Shown here: in pieces, positions 50,951-59,446 of the stretch
How positions within the stretch are numbered: the stretch's first letter is position 1
Layout: each line of letters starts with the position of its first letter
Source: Luteococcus peritonei
GTDB lineage: Bacteria; Actinomycetota; Actinomycetes; Propionibacteriales; Propionibacteriaceae
Length of the DNA: 64,000 nt
Direction of reading: 5' to 3'
NCBI RefSeq assembly: GCF_039526385.1
Contig: NZ_BAAAIX010000034.1
Coordinates: 124,001 to 188,000, forward strand
Position numbers and translations under genes: made by a program
The notes under the pieces: generated by a model
The model's input: only the letters and a program-made list of their open reading frames with translations
What the model was told of the DNA's origin: nothing
The model's database searches: none

Positions 50951-52144
50951 ATGCTGCGCTACCTCACCGCTGGTGAATCCCATGGTCAGGCCCTGATCGC
51001 CACGATGGAGGGGATCCCCGCCCATGTGCAGGTGTCCTCCGACGACATCCGCGGGGCCCTCGCCCGTCGCCGGCTCGGGGCCGGACGCGGCGCCCGGATG
51101 AAGTTCGAGGCCGACGAGGTGACGCTGGTGGCCGGCTTCCGCCACGGCGAGACGCTCGGCTCGCCGATCGCCATCATGGTGGGCAACACCGAGTGGCCCA
51201 AGTGGACCGAGGTGATGAGCCCCGATGCCGTGGCTCCCGAGGTGCTGGAGGCGCAGGCCCGCAATGCCAAGCTGACCCGGCCCCGCCCGGGCCATGCCGA
51301 TCTGGCCGGGATGCAGAAGTACGACTGGGACGAGGCCCGTCCGTTGCTGGAGCGCGCCAGCGCCCGCGAGACCGCGGCACGCGTGGCGCTGGGCCAGGTG
51401 GCCAAGAACTTCCTGCAGCAGGTGGCCGGGATCAGCGTGCTGAGCCATGTGGTGGAGCTGGGACCGGTGGCGGCCTCGCCCACCTTCCCGACCCTGGCCG
51501 ACCTGGAGCGGATCGATGCCGACCCGCTGCGCTGCAACGACCCACGGGCCTCCGAGGCGATGCAGGCCGAGGTGGAGGACTGCCACAAGGCCGGCGACAC
51601 GCTGGGCGGCGTGGTCGAGGTGCTGGCCTGGGGCCTGCCCCCGGGCCTGGGCTCCCACAGCCAGGGCGACCGGCGCCTGGACGCGCGGCTGGCCGGGGCC
51701 CTGATGGGCATCCAGGCCATCAAGGGCGTCGAGCTGGGCGACGGCTTCGAGCTCGCGCGGGTGCGCGGCTCGCAGGCCCACGACGAGATCGCCCCCGGCC
51801 CCGACGGGATCCGTCGCCTCTCCCACCACGCCGGTGGCACCGAGGCCGGCATGAGCACCGGCGAGCTGCTGCGGGTGCGGGCGGCCATGAAGCCGATCGC
51901 CACCGTCCCCAAGGCGCTGCGCACCATCGACACCGCCACCGGCGAGGAGTCCCGGGCCCACCACCAGCGCTCCGACGTCTGCGCGGTGCCCGCGGCCGGC
52001 GTCGTGGCCGAGGCCATGGTGGCGCTGGTGCTGGCCGAGTGCGTGCTGGAGAAGTTCGGGGGCGACTCGCTGGCCGAGACCCGTCGCAACCTGGAGGCCT
52101 ACCTGGCCCGGGTCGCCGAGCAGGGGCTGAAGATCCATGGCTGA
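50951..52144 (+). CDS. aroC: Chorismate synthase
   Basis: Protein of 397 aa. It forms chorismate from EPSP with reduced FMN. GESHGQALIATMEGIPA, RPGHADLAGMQKY and RSDVCAVPAAGVVAEAM are the three family signatures. ATG 50951 follows GAGAGGA. It overlaps aroK by 8 nt. Confidence 0.97.
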   Translation: MLRYLTAGESHGQALIATMEGIPAHVQVSSDDIRGALARRRLGAGRGARMKFEADEVTLVAGFRHGETLGSPIAIMVGNTEWPKWTEVMSPDAVAPEVLEAQARNAKLTRPRPGHADLAGMQKYDWDEARPLLERASARETAARVALGQVAKNFLQQVAGISVLSHVVELGPVAASPTFPTLADLERIDADPLRCNDPRASEAMQAEVEDCHKAGDTLGGVVEVLAWGLPPGLGSHSQGDRRLDARLAGALMGIQAIKGVELGDGFELARVRGSQAHDEIAPGPDGIRRLSHHAGGTEAGMSTGELLRVRAAMKPIATVPKALRTIDTATGEESRAHHQRSDVCAVPAAGVVAEAMVALVLAECVLEKFGGDSLAETRRNLEAYLARVAEQGLKIHG

Positions 52145-52718
52145 GCCCACGCCCCGGCTGCCCGAGACCATCGTGCTGGTCGGCGCCCCCGGTGCCGGCA
52201 AGTCCACCATCGGCGCCCGGCTGGCCCGTCGCCTGGGGATGGACTTCACCGACGTCGACGAGCTGATCGAGCAGCGGGCCGGCAAGCCGATCCCAGAGAT
52301 CTTCCTGATGGACGGCGAGCCGGCCTTCCGCGAGCTGGAGCGCGAGACCACCCTGGAGCTGGTGGGGCGCCCCGGCATCGTGAGCCTGGGTGGTGGCGCG
52401 GTGATGAACCCCCTCATCCGCCAGGCCCTGGCCGAGCGCACCGTGGTCTGGTTGGACGTCAGCGCCCACCACGCCAGCCGTCGTGTGGGGCTGACCGGCA
52501 ACAGCCGTCCGCTGCTGGCCGGCGGGAATGTGCACTCCACCATGGTGCGGCTGATGAACGAGCGGCTGCCGCTCTACCGGGAGGTCTCGACCCACCGGAT
52601 CGACACCAACGGGCTCAAGCCCGCCGCGGTGGTGCGCGAGCTGCTGGCGCGGCTGGGCGTCGACGATCCGGAGCAGCCGGAACCGGTGCAGGACGACGAC
52701 CAGACAGGGGAGCAGTGA
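52137..52718 (+). CDS. aroK: Shikimate kinase
   Basis: Protein of 193 aa. Walker A GAPGAGKST, shikimate-binding DVDELIE and GGGAV, and the LID segment RPLLAGG are present. The last 25 residues are an acidic tail. Start ATG lies inside aroC (8-nt overlap), and the stop TGA shares one base with aroB, so the aro genes are tightly coupled. Confidence 0.95.
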   Translation: MAEPTPRLPETIVLVGAPGAGKSTIGARLARRLGMDFTDVDELIEQRAGKPIPEIFLMDGEPAFRELERETTLELVGRPGIVSLGGGAVMNPLIRQALAERTVVWLDVSAHHASRRVGLTGNSRPLLAGGNVHSTMVRLMNERLPLYREVSTHRIDTNGLKPAAVVRELLARLGVDDPEQPEPVQDDDQTGEQ

Positions 52719-53809
52719 TGGCCGAGGTCGAGGTGCGGGCCGAGCGGCCCTACCGGGTGCAGATCGGCGCGGGTGCGCTGTCCGGGCTGCCCGAGCTGCT
52801 GCAGGGCGCCCGGCGCGTGGCGATCCTCCATGCCGGCGTGATGGCCGACCGCGCGCACACCGTGGCCCACGAGCTGGCCGCCGATGGTCTGCAGACCACC
52901 TGCATCGAGGTGCCGGACGGCGAGGGCGCCAAGACCGGCGAGGTGCTGCTCCACTGCTGGGATCGACTGGCCGAGGCCGGGCTGACCCGCTCCGACGTGG
53001 TGGTCGGGCTGGGCGGTGGCGCCACCACCGACCTGGCCGGCTTCGTGGCCGCCAGCTGGCTGCGTGGCGTCGGTTTCGTCAGCATCCCCACCACGGTGCT
53101 GGCCATGGTGGATGCCGCGGTGGGCGGCAAGACCGGCATCAACATCACGGCCGGCAAGAACCTGGTGGGGGCCTTCCACGAGCCGCTGGGCGTGCTCTGC
53201 GACCTGGACCTGCTGGTGGGCCTGCCGGAGCGTGAGGTCAGCTCCGGGCTGGCCGAGGTGGTCAAGTGCGGATTCATCGCCGACGAGCGGATCCTGGAGC
53301 TGGTGGAGCAGGACCCTGCCGAGGCTCGGGACGTGACCAGCGTGCGCTTCGCCACGCTGGTGCGGCGGGCCGTCCAGGTGAAGGCGCAGACCGTCTCCAC
53401 CGACCTCCGCGAGGCCACCTCGAGCGCAGACCGGGTGGGGCGCGAGGCGCTGAACTACGGCCACACCCTGGGCCATGCCATCGAGGCCGCGCAGCACTTC
53501 ACCTGGCGCCACGGTGAGGCGATCAGCATCGGGATGGTCTTCGCCGCCGAGGTGAGCCATCGGCTGGCCGGGCTGGCGGCCGACGACGTGGCCCGGCACC
53601 GGCGGCTGCTGTCCCAGGTGGGCCTGCCCACCGCCTACAACGCGGCGGACTGGAACCAGCTGCGCGCCACCATGAGCCTGGACAAGAAGGCGCGGGGCGA
53701 CCAGCTGCGCATGGTGGGCCTGCGCCGGATGGGGGAGGTCACCATCGTCGACTCCCCGCCCGAGCAGGTGCTGCTGGAGTGCTGGCAGGCCCTCGACCCC
53801 GGGGCCTAG
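52718..53809 (+). CDS. aroB: 3-dehydroquinate synthase
   Basis: Protein of 363 aa. It converts DAHP to 3-dehydroquinate using NAD and Zn. GLGGGATTDLAGFVAASWLRG, PTTVLAMVDAAVGGKTGIN and LNYGHTLGHAIE carry the NAD and metal ligands. ATG 52718 is preferred over GTG 52715 for spacing to GGGGAG. The cluster stops here: the usual downstream aroQ, pepQ, efp, nusB genes are replaced by ldh. Confidence 0.96.
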   Translation: MAEVEVRAERPYRVQIGAGALSGLPELLQGARRVAILHAGVMADRAHTVAHELAADGLQTTCIEVPDGEGAKTGEVLLHCWDRLAEAGLTRSDVVVGLGGGATTDLAGFVAASWLRGVGFVSIPTTVLAMVDAAVGGKTGINITAGKNLVGAFHEPLGVLCDLDLLVGLPEREVSSGLAEVVKCGFIADERILELVEQDPAEARDVTSVRFATLVRRAVQVKAQTVSTDLREATSSADRVGREALNYGHTLGHAIEAAQHFTWRHGEAISIGMVFAAEVSHRLAGLAADDVARHRRLLSQVGLPTAYNAADWNQLRATMSLDKKARGDQLRMVGLRRMGEVTIVDSPPEQVLLECWQALDPGA

Positions 53810-53834
53810 TGGACTGACCACAGCTGGCCCGGCG

Positions 53835-53840
53835 TAGGAT
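53835..53840 (+). promoter_or_regulatory. -10 hexamer TAGGAT for ldh (leaderless)
   Basis: TAGGAT ends exactly 6 nt before ATG 53847; the gene has no ribosome site upstream, which supports leaderless initiation. Confidence 0.55.
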
Positions 53841-53846
53841 TGCCCC

Positions 53847-54803
53847 ATGGCCAAGTCATCCCGTCAGGCATCCAAGCTCTCCATCGTCGGCGCCGGAGCG
53901 GTCGGCACCTCGCTGGCCTATGCCGCGCTGATCCGCGGGTCGGCCAACGTGATCAGCCTCTACGACATCGACAAGAAGAAGGTCGACGCGGAGGTGCGCG
54001 ACCTGGCGCACGGCACGCAGTTCACCAGCTCCGTGGTGATGGGCGGCGACGACATCGGCGTGGTCAAGGACTCCTCGGTGGTGATCATCACCGCCGGCGC
54101 CAAGCAGAAGCCCGGCCAGACCCGGCTGGACCTGGCGGCCACCAATGCCAAGATCATGGAGAAGATGATGCCGGGCCTGCTCAAGCAGGCACCCGATGCG
54201 CTCTACGTGCTGGTCACCAATCCCTGCGACGTGCTCACCGTCGTGGCGCAGAAGGTCTCCGGACTGCCCAGCAGCCAGATCTTCTCCACCGGGACCATGC
54301 TGGACACCTCCCGGTTGCGGTGGCTGATCTCGAAGAAGGCCAATGTCACCCAGCGCAATGTGCACACCACCATCGTGGGCGAGCACGGGGACAGCGAGTT
54401 CCCGGTCTGGTCCAGCGCGACCATCAGCCATGTCCCGATCCGGGACTGGACGGTCTCGGGCAAGAAGGTCTTCACCGATGACGTGCTCGACCAGCTGGCC
54501 CACGAGGCCGCCCATGCCGCCTATGAGGTGATCGAGGGCAAGGGGGCCACGAACTACGCCATCGGCCTGGCCGGTGCCCGGCTGGTGGAGGCCCTGCTGG
54601 CCCCCGCCCGTACCGTGCTGCCGCTGTCCAGCGTGCTGACCAACTACTACGGCGTCTCCGAGGTCGCGCTCAGCCTGCCCACCCTGGTCAGCTCCGCCGG
54701 CATCGAGCGGGTGGTGGAGATCCCGATGGACCCCACCGAGGTCTCCGCCCTGCACCTGTCCGCCGAGCAGCTTCGGGCATCCCTGGCCCAGCTGGGCTAC
54801 TGA
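53847..54803 (+). CDS. ldh: L-lactate dehydrogenase
   Basis: Protein of 318 aa. VGAGAVGTSLAYA binds NADH, VTNPCDVLT and the active-site GEHGDSEFPVWS (proton-relay His) are intact, and the Gln/Arg substrate loop KQKPGQTRLDL with Gln at the specificity position favours pyruvate over oxaloacetate. It regenerates NAD during fermentation. It lies between aroB and malic enzyme, each with its own putative promoter. Confidence 0.94.
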   Translation: MAKSSRQASKLSIVGAGAVGTSLAYAALIRGSANVISLYDIDKKKVDAEVRDLAHGTQFTSSVVMGGDDIGVVKDSSVVIITAGAKQKPGQTRLDLAATNAKIMEKMMPGLLKQAPDALYVLVTNPCDVLTVVAQKVSGLPSSQIFSTGTMLDTSRLRWLISKKANVTQRNVHTTIVGEHGDSEFPVWSSATISHVPIRDWTVSGKKVFTDDVLDQLAHEAAHAAYEVIEGKGATNYAIGLAGARLVEALLAPARTVLPLSSVLTNYYGVSEVALSLPTLVSSAGIERVVEIPMDPTEVSALHLSAEQLRASLAQLGY

Positions 54804-54885
54804 GCCGACCCGCTCACCCGTCCAGAGGCACGCCAGCTGAGAAAACGCCCACATGACGGATTCAGACACGGGGCGGCTGTGGCCC

Positions 54886-54891
54886 TACGCT
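54886..54891 (+). promoter_or_regulatory. -10 hexamer TACGCT for malic enzyme (leaderless)
   Basis: TACGCT ends 7 nt before ATG 54899. This supports that ATG over the GTG at 54893. Confidence 0.45.
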
Positions 54892-54898
54892 TGTGCGC

Positions 54899-56602
54899 AT
54901 GTCGAATTTCAGCTACGTCCGTGAAGGCGACGAGTACGTCCTCAAGATCGCGAGCCGCGGACGTGAGGTGCTCGCCAACCCGCTGAGCAACTTCGGCACC
55001 GCCTTCTCCCACGAGCAGCGTGCAGCCCTGGGTGTGAACGGCCTGCTGCCGCCCAATGTGATGACCATGGCGCTGCAGCTCAAGCGCGTCTACGCGCAGT
55101 ACCAGGGCCAGCCCGACGACCTGGCCAAGTACGTGTACCTGAACACCATGCAGGACCGCAACGAGACGCTCTTCTTCCGGCTGCTCAGCGAGCACATCGA
55201 GGAGATGCTGCCGATCGTCTACACGCCCACCATCGGCCGGGCCATCGAGACCTACTCGCAGTGGTACCACCGGCCCCGCGGTGTCTTCCTGTCGATCGAG
55301 CGTCCCGAGGAGATGGAGAGCTCGCTCTCGGCCATGGACCTGGCCCCCGAGGACGTTGACCTGGTGGTCGTCACCGACTCCGAGGGCATCCTCGGCATCG
55401 GCGACCAGGGCGTGGGCGGCGTGGCCATCACCGTCGGCAAGCTGAACGTCTACACCGCGGCCGCCGGCATCCACCCCAGCCGTGCGCTGCCGGTGGTGCT
55501 CGACGTGGGCACCGACAACCTGGACCTGCTGAACGACGAGACCTACCTGGGCTATCGCCACGCCCGGGTGCGCGGCCAGCGCTACGACGACTTCGTGGAC
55601 CGCTTCGTGCAGACCGTCACCCGGCTCTACCCGAATGCGATGATCCACTGGGAGGACTTCGGCGCGGACAACGCCCACAAGATCCTGCAGCGCTACCGCG
55701 ACGAGATCTGCACCTTCAACGACGACATCCAGGGCACCGCCGCCGTCGTGGTGGCCGCCATCCTGTCGGCGGTGCGCCGCAGCGGCCTGCCGCTGTCGCA
55801 GCAGCGCATCGTGGTGCACGGCGCCGGCACCGCCGGCGTGGGCATCGCGGAGCTGCTGGTGGAGCAGATGGTCAGCCAGGGCATGGACCCGGCCGAGGCC
55901 CACCAGCTCTTCTGGGGCCTGGGCTCGCGGGGCCTGCTGCGTGAGGGCATCAAGGTGCGTGACTTCCAGGAGCCCTTCATGCGCAGCAGCGAGGAGCTGG
56001 CCGGCTGGACGCTGGACGTCGAGGGCCGCTACGAGCTGGCCGACGTGGTCCGCAACGTGAAGCCCACCATCCTGATCGGCACCTCGGCCCAGGCCGGATC
56101 CTTCAACGAGAAGATCGTGCGCGACATGGCCGCCCACTGCGAGCGCCCGATCATCATGCCGCTGTCCAATCCCACGTCGAAGTCCGAGGCGCTGCCCGCA
56201 GACCTGCTGGCCTGGACCGACGGCAAGGCCCTGATCGCCACCGGCTCGCCCTTCGAGCCCGTGGTCCACCAGGGTGTTCGCCACGAGATCGCGCAGGCCA
56301 ACAACGCCCTGGTCTTCCCGGGCCTGGGTCTGGGCGTGGCAGCCTGCCGCGCCAGCCGCGTCACCGACGGCATGATCGCCGCCTCCGCCACCGCGGTGGC
56401 CAAGATGGTCAACAGCAATGCCCCGGGCGCCTCGCTGCTGCCCAGCATGGACAAGCTGCGCGCCGTCTCCGCCCGGGTGGCCATGGCGGTGGCCATCGCC
56501 GCCCAGATCGAGGGTGTGGCCGGACGCAAGCTGGACAACCCGGTGCAGGACATCCACGAGCAGATGTGGACCCCCGACTACCCGCGTATCGAGGCCGTCT
56601 GA
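54899..56602 (+). CDS. NAD-dependent malic enzyme
   Basis: Protein of 567 aa, the long SfcA/MaeA-type malic enzyme that decarboxylates malate to pyruvate. YTPTIGRAIETYSQWYHRPRG, catalytic Lys region GKLNVYTAAAGIHPSR, metal site ICTFNDDIQGTA and the dinucleotide loop VHGAGTAGVGIAELL are visible. Together with the upstream ldh it links malate, pyruvate and lactate, sensible in a fermenting actinobacterium. No ribosome site is evident, matching the leaderless-type promoter. Confidence 0.93.
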   Translation: MSNFSYVREGDEYVLKIASRGREVLANPLSNFGTAFSHEQRAALGVNGLLPPNVMTMALQLKRVYAQYQGQPDDLAKYVYLNTMQDRNETLFFRLLSEHIEEMLPIVYTPTIGRAIETYSQWYHRPRGVFLSIERPEEMESSLSAMDLAPEDVDLVVVTDSEGILGIGDQGVGGVAITVGKLNVYTAAAGIHPSRALPVVLDVGTDNLDLLNDETYLGYRHARVRGQRYDDFVDRFVQTVTRLYPNAMIHWEDFGADNAHKILQRYRDEICTFNDDIQGTAAVVVAAILSAVRRSGLPLSQQRIVVHGAGTAGVGIAELLVEQMVSQGMDPAEAHQLFWGLGSRGLLREGIKVRDFQEPFMRSSEELAGWTLDVEGRYELADVVRNVKPTILIGTSAQAGSFNEKIVRDMAAHCERPIIMPLSNPTSKSEALPADLLAWTDGKALIATGSPFEPVVHQGVRHEIAQANNALVFPGLGLGVAACRASRVTDGMIAASATAVAKMVNSNAPGASLLPSMDKLRAVSARVAMAVAIAAQIEGVAGRKLDNPVQDIHEQMWTPDYPRIEAV

Positions 56603-56603
56603 C

Positions 56604-57488
56604 GTGCTGCTCGACCGCACCACGTGGCAGGCCCGCCGCGACGACCATCGCGAGCGGGCCTGTGCCCTGCTCGGGGACGTGGTGGAGCGACGCCGCACGG
56701 GCCGCAAGCATCCCGTCGACGACTTCCTGTTCGACTACTACACGCTGCGCCCCGGTGAGCTTGCCCTCTGGCACCCCGGGATCGGTGTGGTGCTGGAGGA
56801 TCCGGAAGGGGAGTACGCCGAGCGGCGCTTCTACCGGCACGAGGACGGCCGGTCCTGGCTCGACGTCGAGACCTTCTGGGCCAAGCGCGGACGCACAGCG
56901 CAGCAGGCCGGTGAGCTGCTGCGGGCCGTCGCCGGCCGGCCGGCGCACCTGGGCTGCTTCGGGATGCACGAGTGGGCGATGGTCTACCAGCTGCAGCCGG
57001 ACCAGACCCGGCACTCCTACCTGCCGCTGCGCTTCGAGCCCGAGGAGGTGGCACAGGTGGTGGAGCAGGTGGGGCTGCGCTGCTCCCACTTCGACGCCTT
57101 CCGCTTCTTCACCCCCGAGGCGGTGCCCCTGAACAGCGAGCGGCCCACCCGCGAGCGCCAGGTGGAGCTGGACCAGCCGGGCTGCCTGCACGTGAACATG
57201 GACACCTACAAGTGGGCCGGCAAGCTGCTCGGTGCCGTGGACTCCGCCCTGCTGCTGGACTGCTACCAGCTCACCCACGAGATCCGCGAGCTGGACATGC
57301 GGGCCAGCGCCTATGACCTGCGGGAGTGGGGCTACGAGCCGGTGATGGTGGAGACCCCGCAGGGACGCGCCGACTACGTGCGTCGCCAGCGGGACTTCGC
57401 CGAGCGGGCGGTGGGCCTGCGCGCCCGGTTGCTCGACGTGATCGACCGGTTGGAGTCCGCCGTCGCAGCGCCCGTCTCCGTCGGCTGA
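56604..57488 (+). CDS. Putative 3-methyladenine DNA glycosylase-like actinobacterial protein
   Basis: Protein of 294 aa. It matches a conserved actinobacterial family often labelled 3-methyladenine DNA glycosylase: WQARRDDHRERA, HPVDDFLFDYYTLRP and LWHPG near the start, and CLHVNMDTYKWA near residue 195. I see no clear HhH-GPD or AlkC-like repeat, so the enzymatic label is weak. GTG 56604 begins 1 nt after the malic enzyme stop; translation is probably coupled. Confidence 0.6.
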   Translation: MLLDRTTWQARRDDHRERACALLGDVVERRRTGRKHPVDDFLFDYYTLRPGELALWHPGIGVVLEDPEGEYAERRFYRHEDGRSWLDVETFWAKRGRTAQQAGELLRAVAGRPAHLGCFGMHEWAMVYQLQPDQTRHSYLPLRFEPEEVAQVVEQVGLRCSHFDAFRFFTPEAVPLNSERPTRERQVELDQPGCLHVNMDTYKWAGKLLGAVDSALLLDCYQLTHEIRELDMRASAYDLREWGYEPVMVETPQGRADYVRRQRDFAERAVGLRARLLDVIDRLESAVAAPVSVG

Positions 57489-57501
57489 GCGAGCGCTCAG
57501 C
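57484..57501. terminator. Palindromic hairpin spanning two convergent stop codons
   Basis: GCTGAGC-GAGC-GCTCAGC is a 7-bp hairpin with a 4-nt loop. The left arm carries the TGA of the glycosylase-like gene (57486-57488) and the right arm the TGA of the DUF1707 gene (57497-57499, minus). Confidence 0.5.
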
Positions 57502-58036
57502 GCCGACGCAGGTGCGCCAGGTGGGAGAAGCCGGCCGCTGCGGTACCTGCGCCCAGCGAGCCGAGGATCAGCCCGGCCACGAAGTCGGAGTCGGAAGCGC
57601 TCATCACCCCGGCCATCATCGCCAGCACCAGGAAGATGGCGGCCGCCCCACTGACCAGGGCCACCAGCATGGCCACCGCGCCTTGGGTGGCGGTGGGTCG
57701 GCGCTCCGGCGTCGCGCCCGAGGACGAGGCCACGACGGGCAGCTGGGGGACCGGCAGCCCCACCAGGCAGGTGCCCAGTTCGGCGCGGGAACGGGCCTGC
57801 AGCGCGGCCAGGGTGCGCTGGTCGAACTCCTCGTGGGTGAGCCGCCCTGCGCTGAAGTGCAGGGAGAGCTGCTCGCAGACCAGGTCACGCTCGCTGTCAC
57901 CCACCAGTGTGGTGGGACGCTGCGGCGCGCCCCAGGCGGGGACGGCCGGCGCGGAGTCCAGGCCTGGTACCCCGAAGGAGGTCGCCTGCGGGTGCTGGAC
58001 GGAACCGGGAAAGCCGGTGACGGGTTCGTGGCTCAT
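57497..58036 (-). CDS. DUF1707 (SHOCT-like) membrane protein
   Basis: Protein of 179 aa. A proline-rich N-terminus of about 45 residues precedes a DUF1707 domain with VGDSERDLVCEQLSLHFSAGRLTHEEFDQR (key residues V-G-D-x-E-R, G-R-L, E-F-x-x-R). Two hydrophobic helices follow at about 118-170. DUF1707 is an actinobacterial domain of unknown function, often in membrane proteins. It is divergent from the glycerophosphodiesterase gene with 252 bp between. Confidence 0.8.
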   Translation of the reverse strand: MSHEPVTGFPGSVQHPQATSFGVPGLDSAPAVPAWGAPQRPTTLVGDSERDLVCEQLSLHFSAGRLTHEEFDQRTLAALQARSRAELGTCLVGLPVPQLPVVASSSGATPERRPTATQGAVAMLVALVSGAAAIFLVLAMMAGVMSASDSDFVAGLILGSLGAGTAAAGFSHLAHLRRR

Positions 58037-58157
58037 GACCCAACTCTCGCCGCCCCGGGGGCTCCCGCACAGGCCCGGACGCGACCAGCAGACCGGCGTC
58101 GCACCAGGACTGGACCGTGGTCGCAGCCTCGGTGCAGCTCGCTCGCACCGGGGGCTC

Positions 58158-58183
58158 GGTGACAGCCCTGTGACCCAGTGTGA
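58158..58183. promoter_or_regulatory. Three phased GTGAC repeats, PHO-box-like
   Basis: GTGAC occurs at 58158, 58169 and 58179, spaced 11 and 10 bp, so on one DNA face. On the other strand these read as TCACA-type direct repeats, resembling the 11-bp periodic sites bound by actinobacterial PhoP. The gene downstream encodes a glycerophosphodiesterase, a typical phosphate-starvation target. Confidence 0.4.
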
Positions 58184-58212
58184 CTGTTCGCCGGCCCGCG
58201 CCCGGTGGTGAG

Positions 58213-58230
58213 GGCCAAAGACTGTTGGCC
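58213..58230. promoter_or_regulatory. Inverted repeat GGCCAA-N6-TTGGCC with possible -10
   Basis: GGCCAA and TTGGCC flank AAGACT-like sequence (58218-58223) that could be the -10 for the phosphodiesterase gene. The dyad would let a repressor cover the promoter. Confidence 0.3.
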
Positions 58231-58288
58231 GCGGGAGGTCGGCACCGACGCCGGCCCACCAGACCGCACCGTCCCCCAGGAGGATCCC

Positions 58289-59371
58289 TTGACCAGTTCC
58301 CGACGCGCGCTCAGCCTGCTCTGTGCCCTGACCGTGATCACCACCGCCACCGCCTGCGGCTCGTCCGCATCCCCCACCGCATCCTCGGGCAGCTCGACCA
58401 GCGCCTCACCGACGCCCTCCTCGCCCGCGGCTGCGACCTTCGACCTGCAGGCCCACCGCGGCGGCCGCGGGGAGACCACCGAGGAGTCGCGACGCGCCTT
58501 CGAGAAGGCGCTCGACCTGGGGGTGAGCACGCTGGAGTTCGACATCGTGCTCACCAAGGACCGCGTCCCGGCCGTCTGGCACGACCCGGTCGTGATGCCC
58601 GAGAAGTGCGCCGACACGGCACCGGTCACGCCCAAGGACCCGCAGTACCCCTACGTCGGCAAGCTGGTGCACGAGCTGACCTGGCAGCAGCTGCAGACCC
58701 TCGACTGCGGCAAGAAGCTGAAGGACTTCTCTTCCGCGGAGGTGGTGCAGGGCAACAAGATCCTGCAGCTCTCGGACGTCTTCGCGATCACCGCGCAGCG
58801 CGGAGCAGACGTGCGCTACAACATCGAGACCAAGCTGGAGGCGGCCGAGCCCACCACGTCCGCCACGCCGCAGGAGTTCGTCGACGCCATCCTGCCGGTG
58901 GTCGAGAAGGCCGGCCAGCTCGACAAGGTGATGGTGCAGTCCTTCGACTGGCGCTCCCTGCCGCTCGTGCACCGGGCGCAGCCGACGATCCCGCTGGTGC
59001 TGCTGTGGGACGAGACCACCTGGGTCAAGGACTCGCCCTGGACCGGGGAGGTGGACCACGAGGCGGTCGGCGGCGACATCGTCAAGGCGGCCCAGCAGGT
59101 GGGTGCGACGGTCCTGTCACCGGGCTACACCGTGCCCTACGGTGCCAAGGCCGGCGACGACGGCTTCACCCTGGTGGCCGACAAGGCACTGGTGGAACGC
59201 GCCCACCAGGCCGGCATGACGGTGGTGCCGTGGACCATCAACGACGCCGCCACCATGGAGGCCCAGATCGAGGCCGGCGCCGATGGCATCATCACCGACC
59301 AGCCGAGCATCCTGCGCGAGGTGATGCGGAAGCGGCAGATGCCGCTGCCGACGCCCTGGCCCGCTCGCTGA
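58289..59371 (+). CDS. glpQ: Glycerophosphodiester phosphodiesterase lipoprotein
   Basis: Protein of 360 aa. The start is TTG 58289 with a perfect AGGAGG-type site 4-5 nt upstream; the longer frame from 58205 lacks one and would bury the signal peptide. The signal ends in TATAC, a lipobox, so the enzyme is probably membrane-anchored outside the cell. A Ser/Thr/Pro linker (about 26-48) leads to the GDPD barrel: AHRGGRGETTEES, EFDIVLTKDRVPAVWHD and YNIETK supply the metal and catalytic residues. It releases glycerol 3-phosphate from glycerophosphodiesters. PHO-box-like repeats lie upstream. Confidence 0.9.
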   Translation: MTSSRRALSLLCALTVITTATACGSSASPTASSGSSTSASPTPSSPAAATFDLQAHRGGRGETTEESRRAFEKALDLGVSTLEFDIVLTKDRVPAVWHDPVVMPEKCADTAPVTPKDPQYPYVGKLVHELTWQQLQTLDCGKKLKDFSSAEVVQGNKILQLSDVFAITAQRGADVRYNIETKLEAAEPTTSATPQEFVDAILPVVEKAGQLDKVMVQSFDWRSLPLVHRAQPTIPLVLLWDETTWVKDSPWTGEVDHEAVGGDIVKAAQQVGATVLSPGYTVPYGAKAGDDGFTLVADKALVERAHQAGMTVVPWTINDAATMEAQIEAGADGIITDQPSILREVMRKRQMPLPTPWPAR

Positions 59372-59372
59372 C

Positions 59373-59409
59373 GCCCCTCGAAGGGGCAGCCTCCCACCGG
59401 GCGGCTGCC
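59373..59409. terminator. Overlapping hairpins between convergent genes
   Basis: GCCCC-TCGAA-GGGGC (59373-59387) overlaps a second stem GGCAGCC...GGCTGCC (59385-59409) that adds three inner pairs. Only one can form at a time. They lie between the glpQ stop and the TauE stop. Confidence 0.5.
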
Positions 59410-59446
59410 ACCTCGGCAGCAGACCGTGCCGCGGGAATGCCACCTC

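Noticed and set aside
54797..56707. Minus-strand open frame of 636 codons opposite malic enzyme
   Set aside because: Malic enzyme motifs are continuous on the plus strand. The reverse frame has no start signal or domain.
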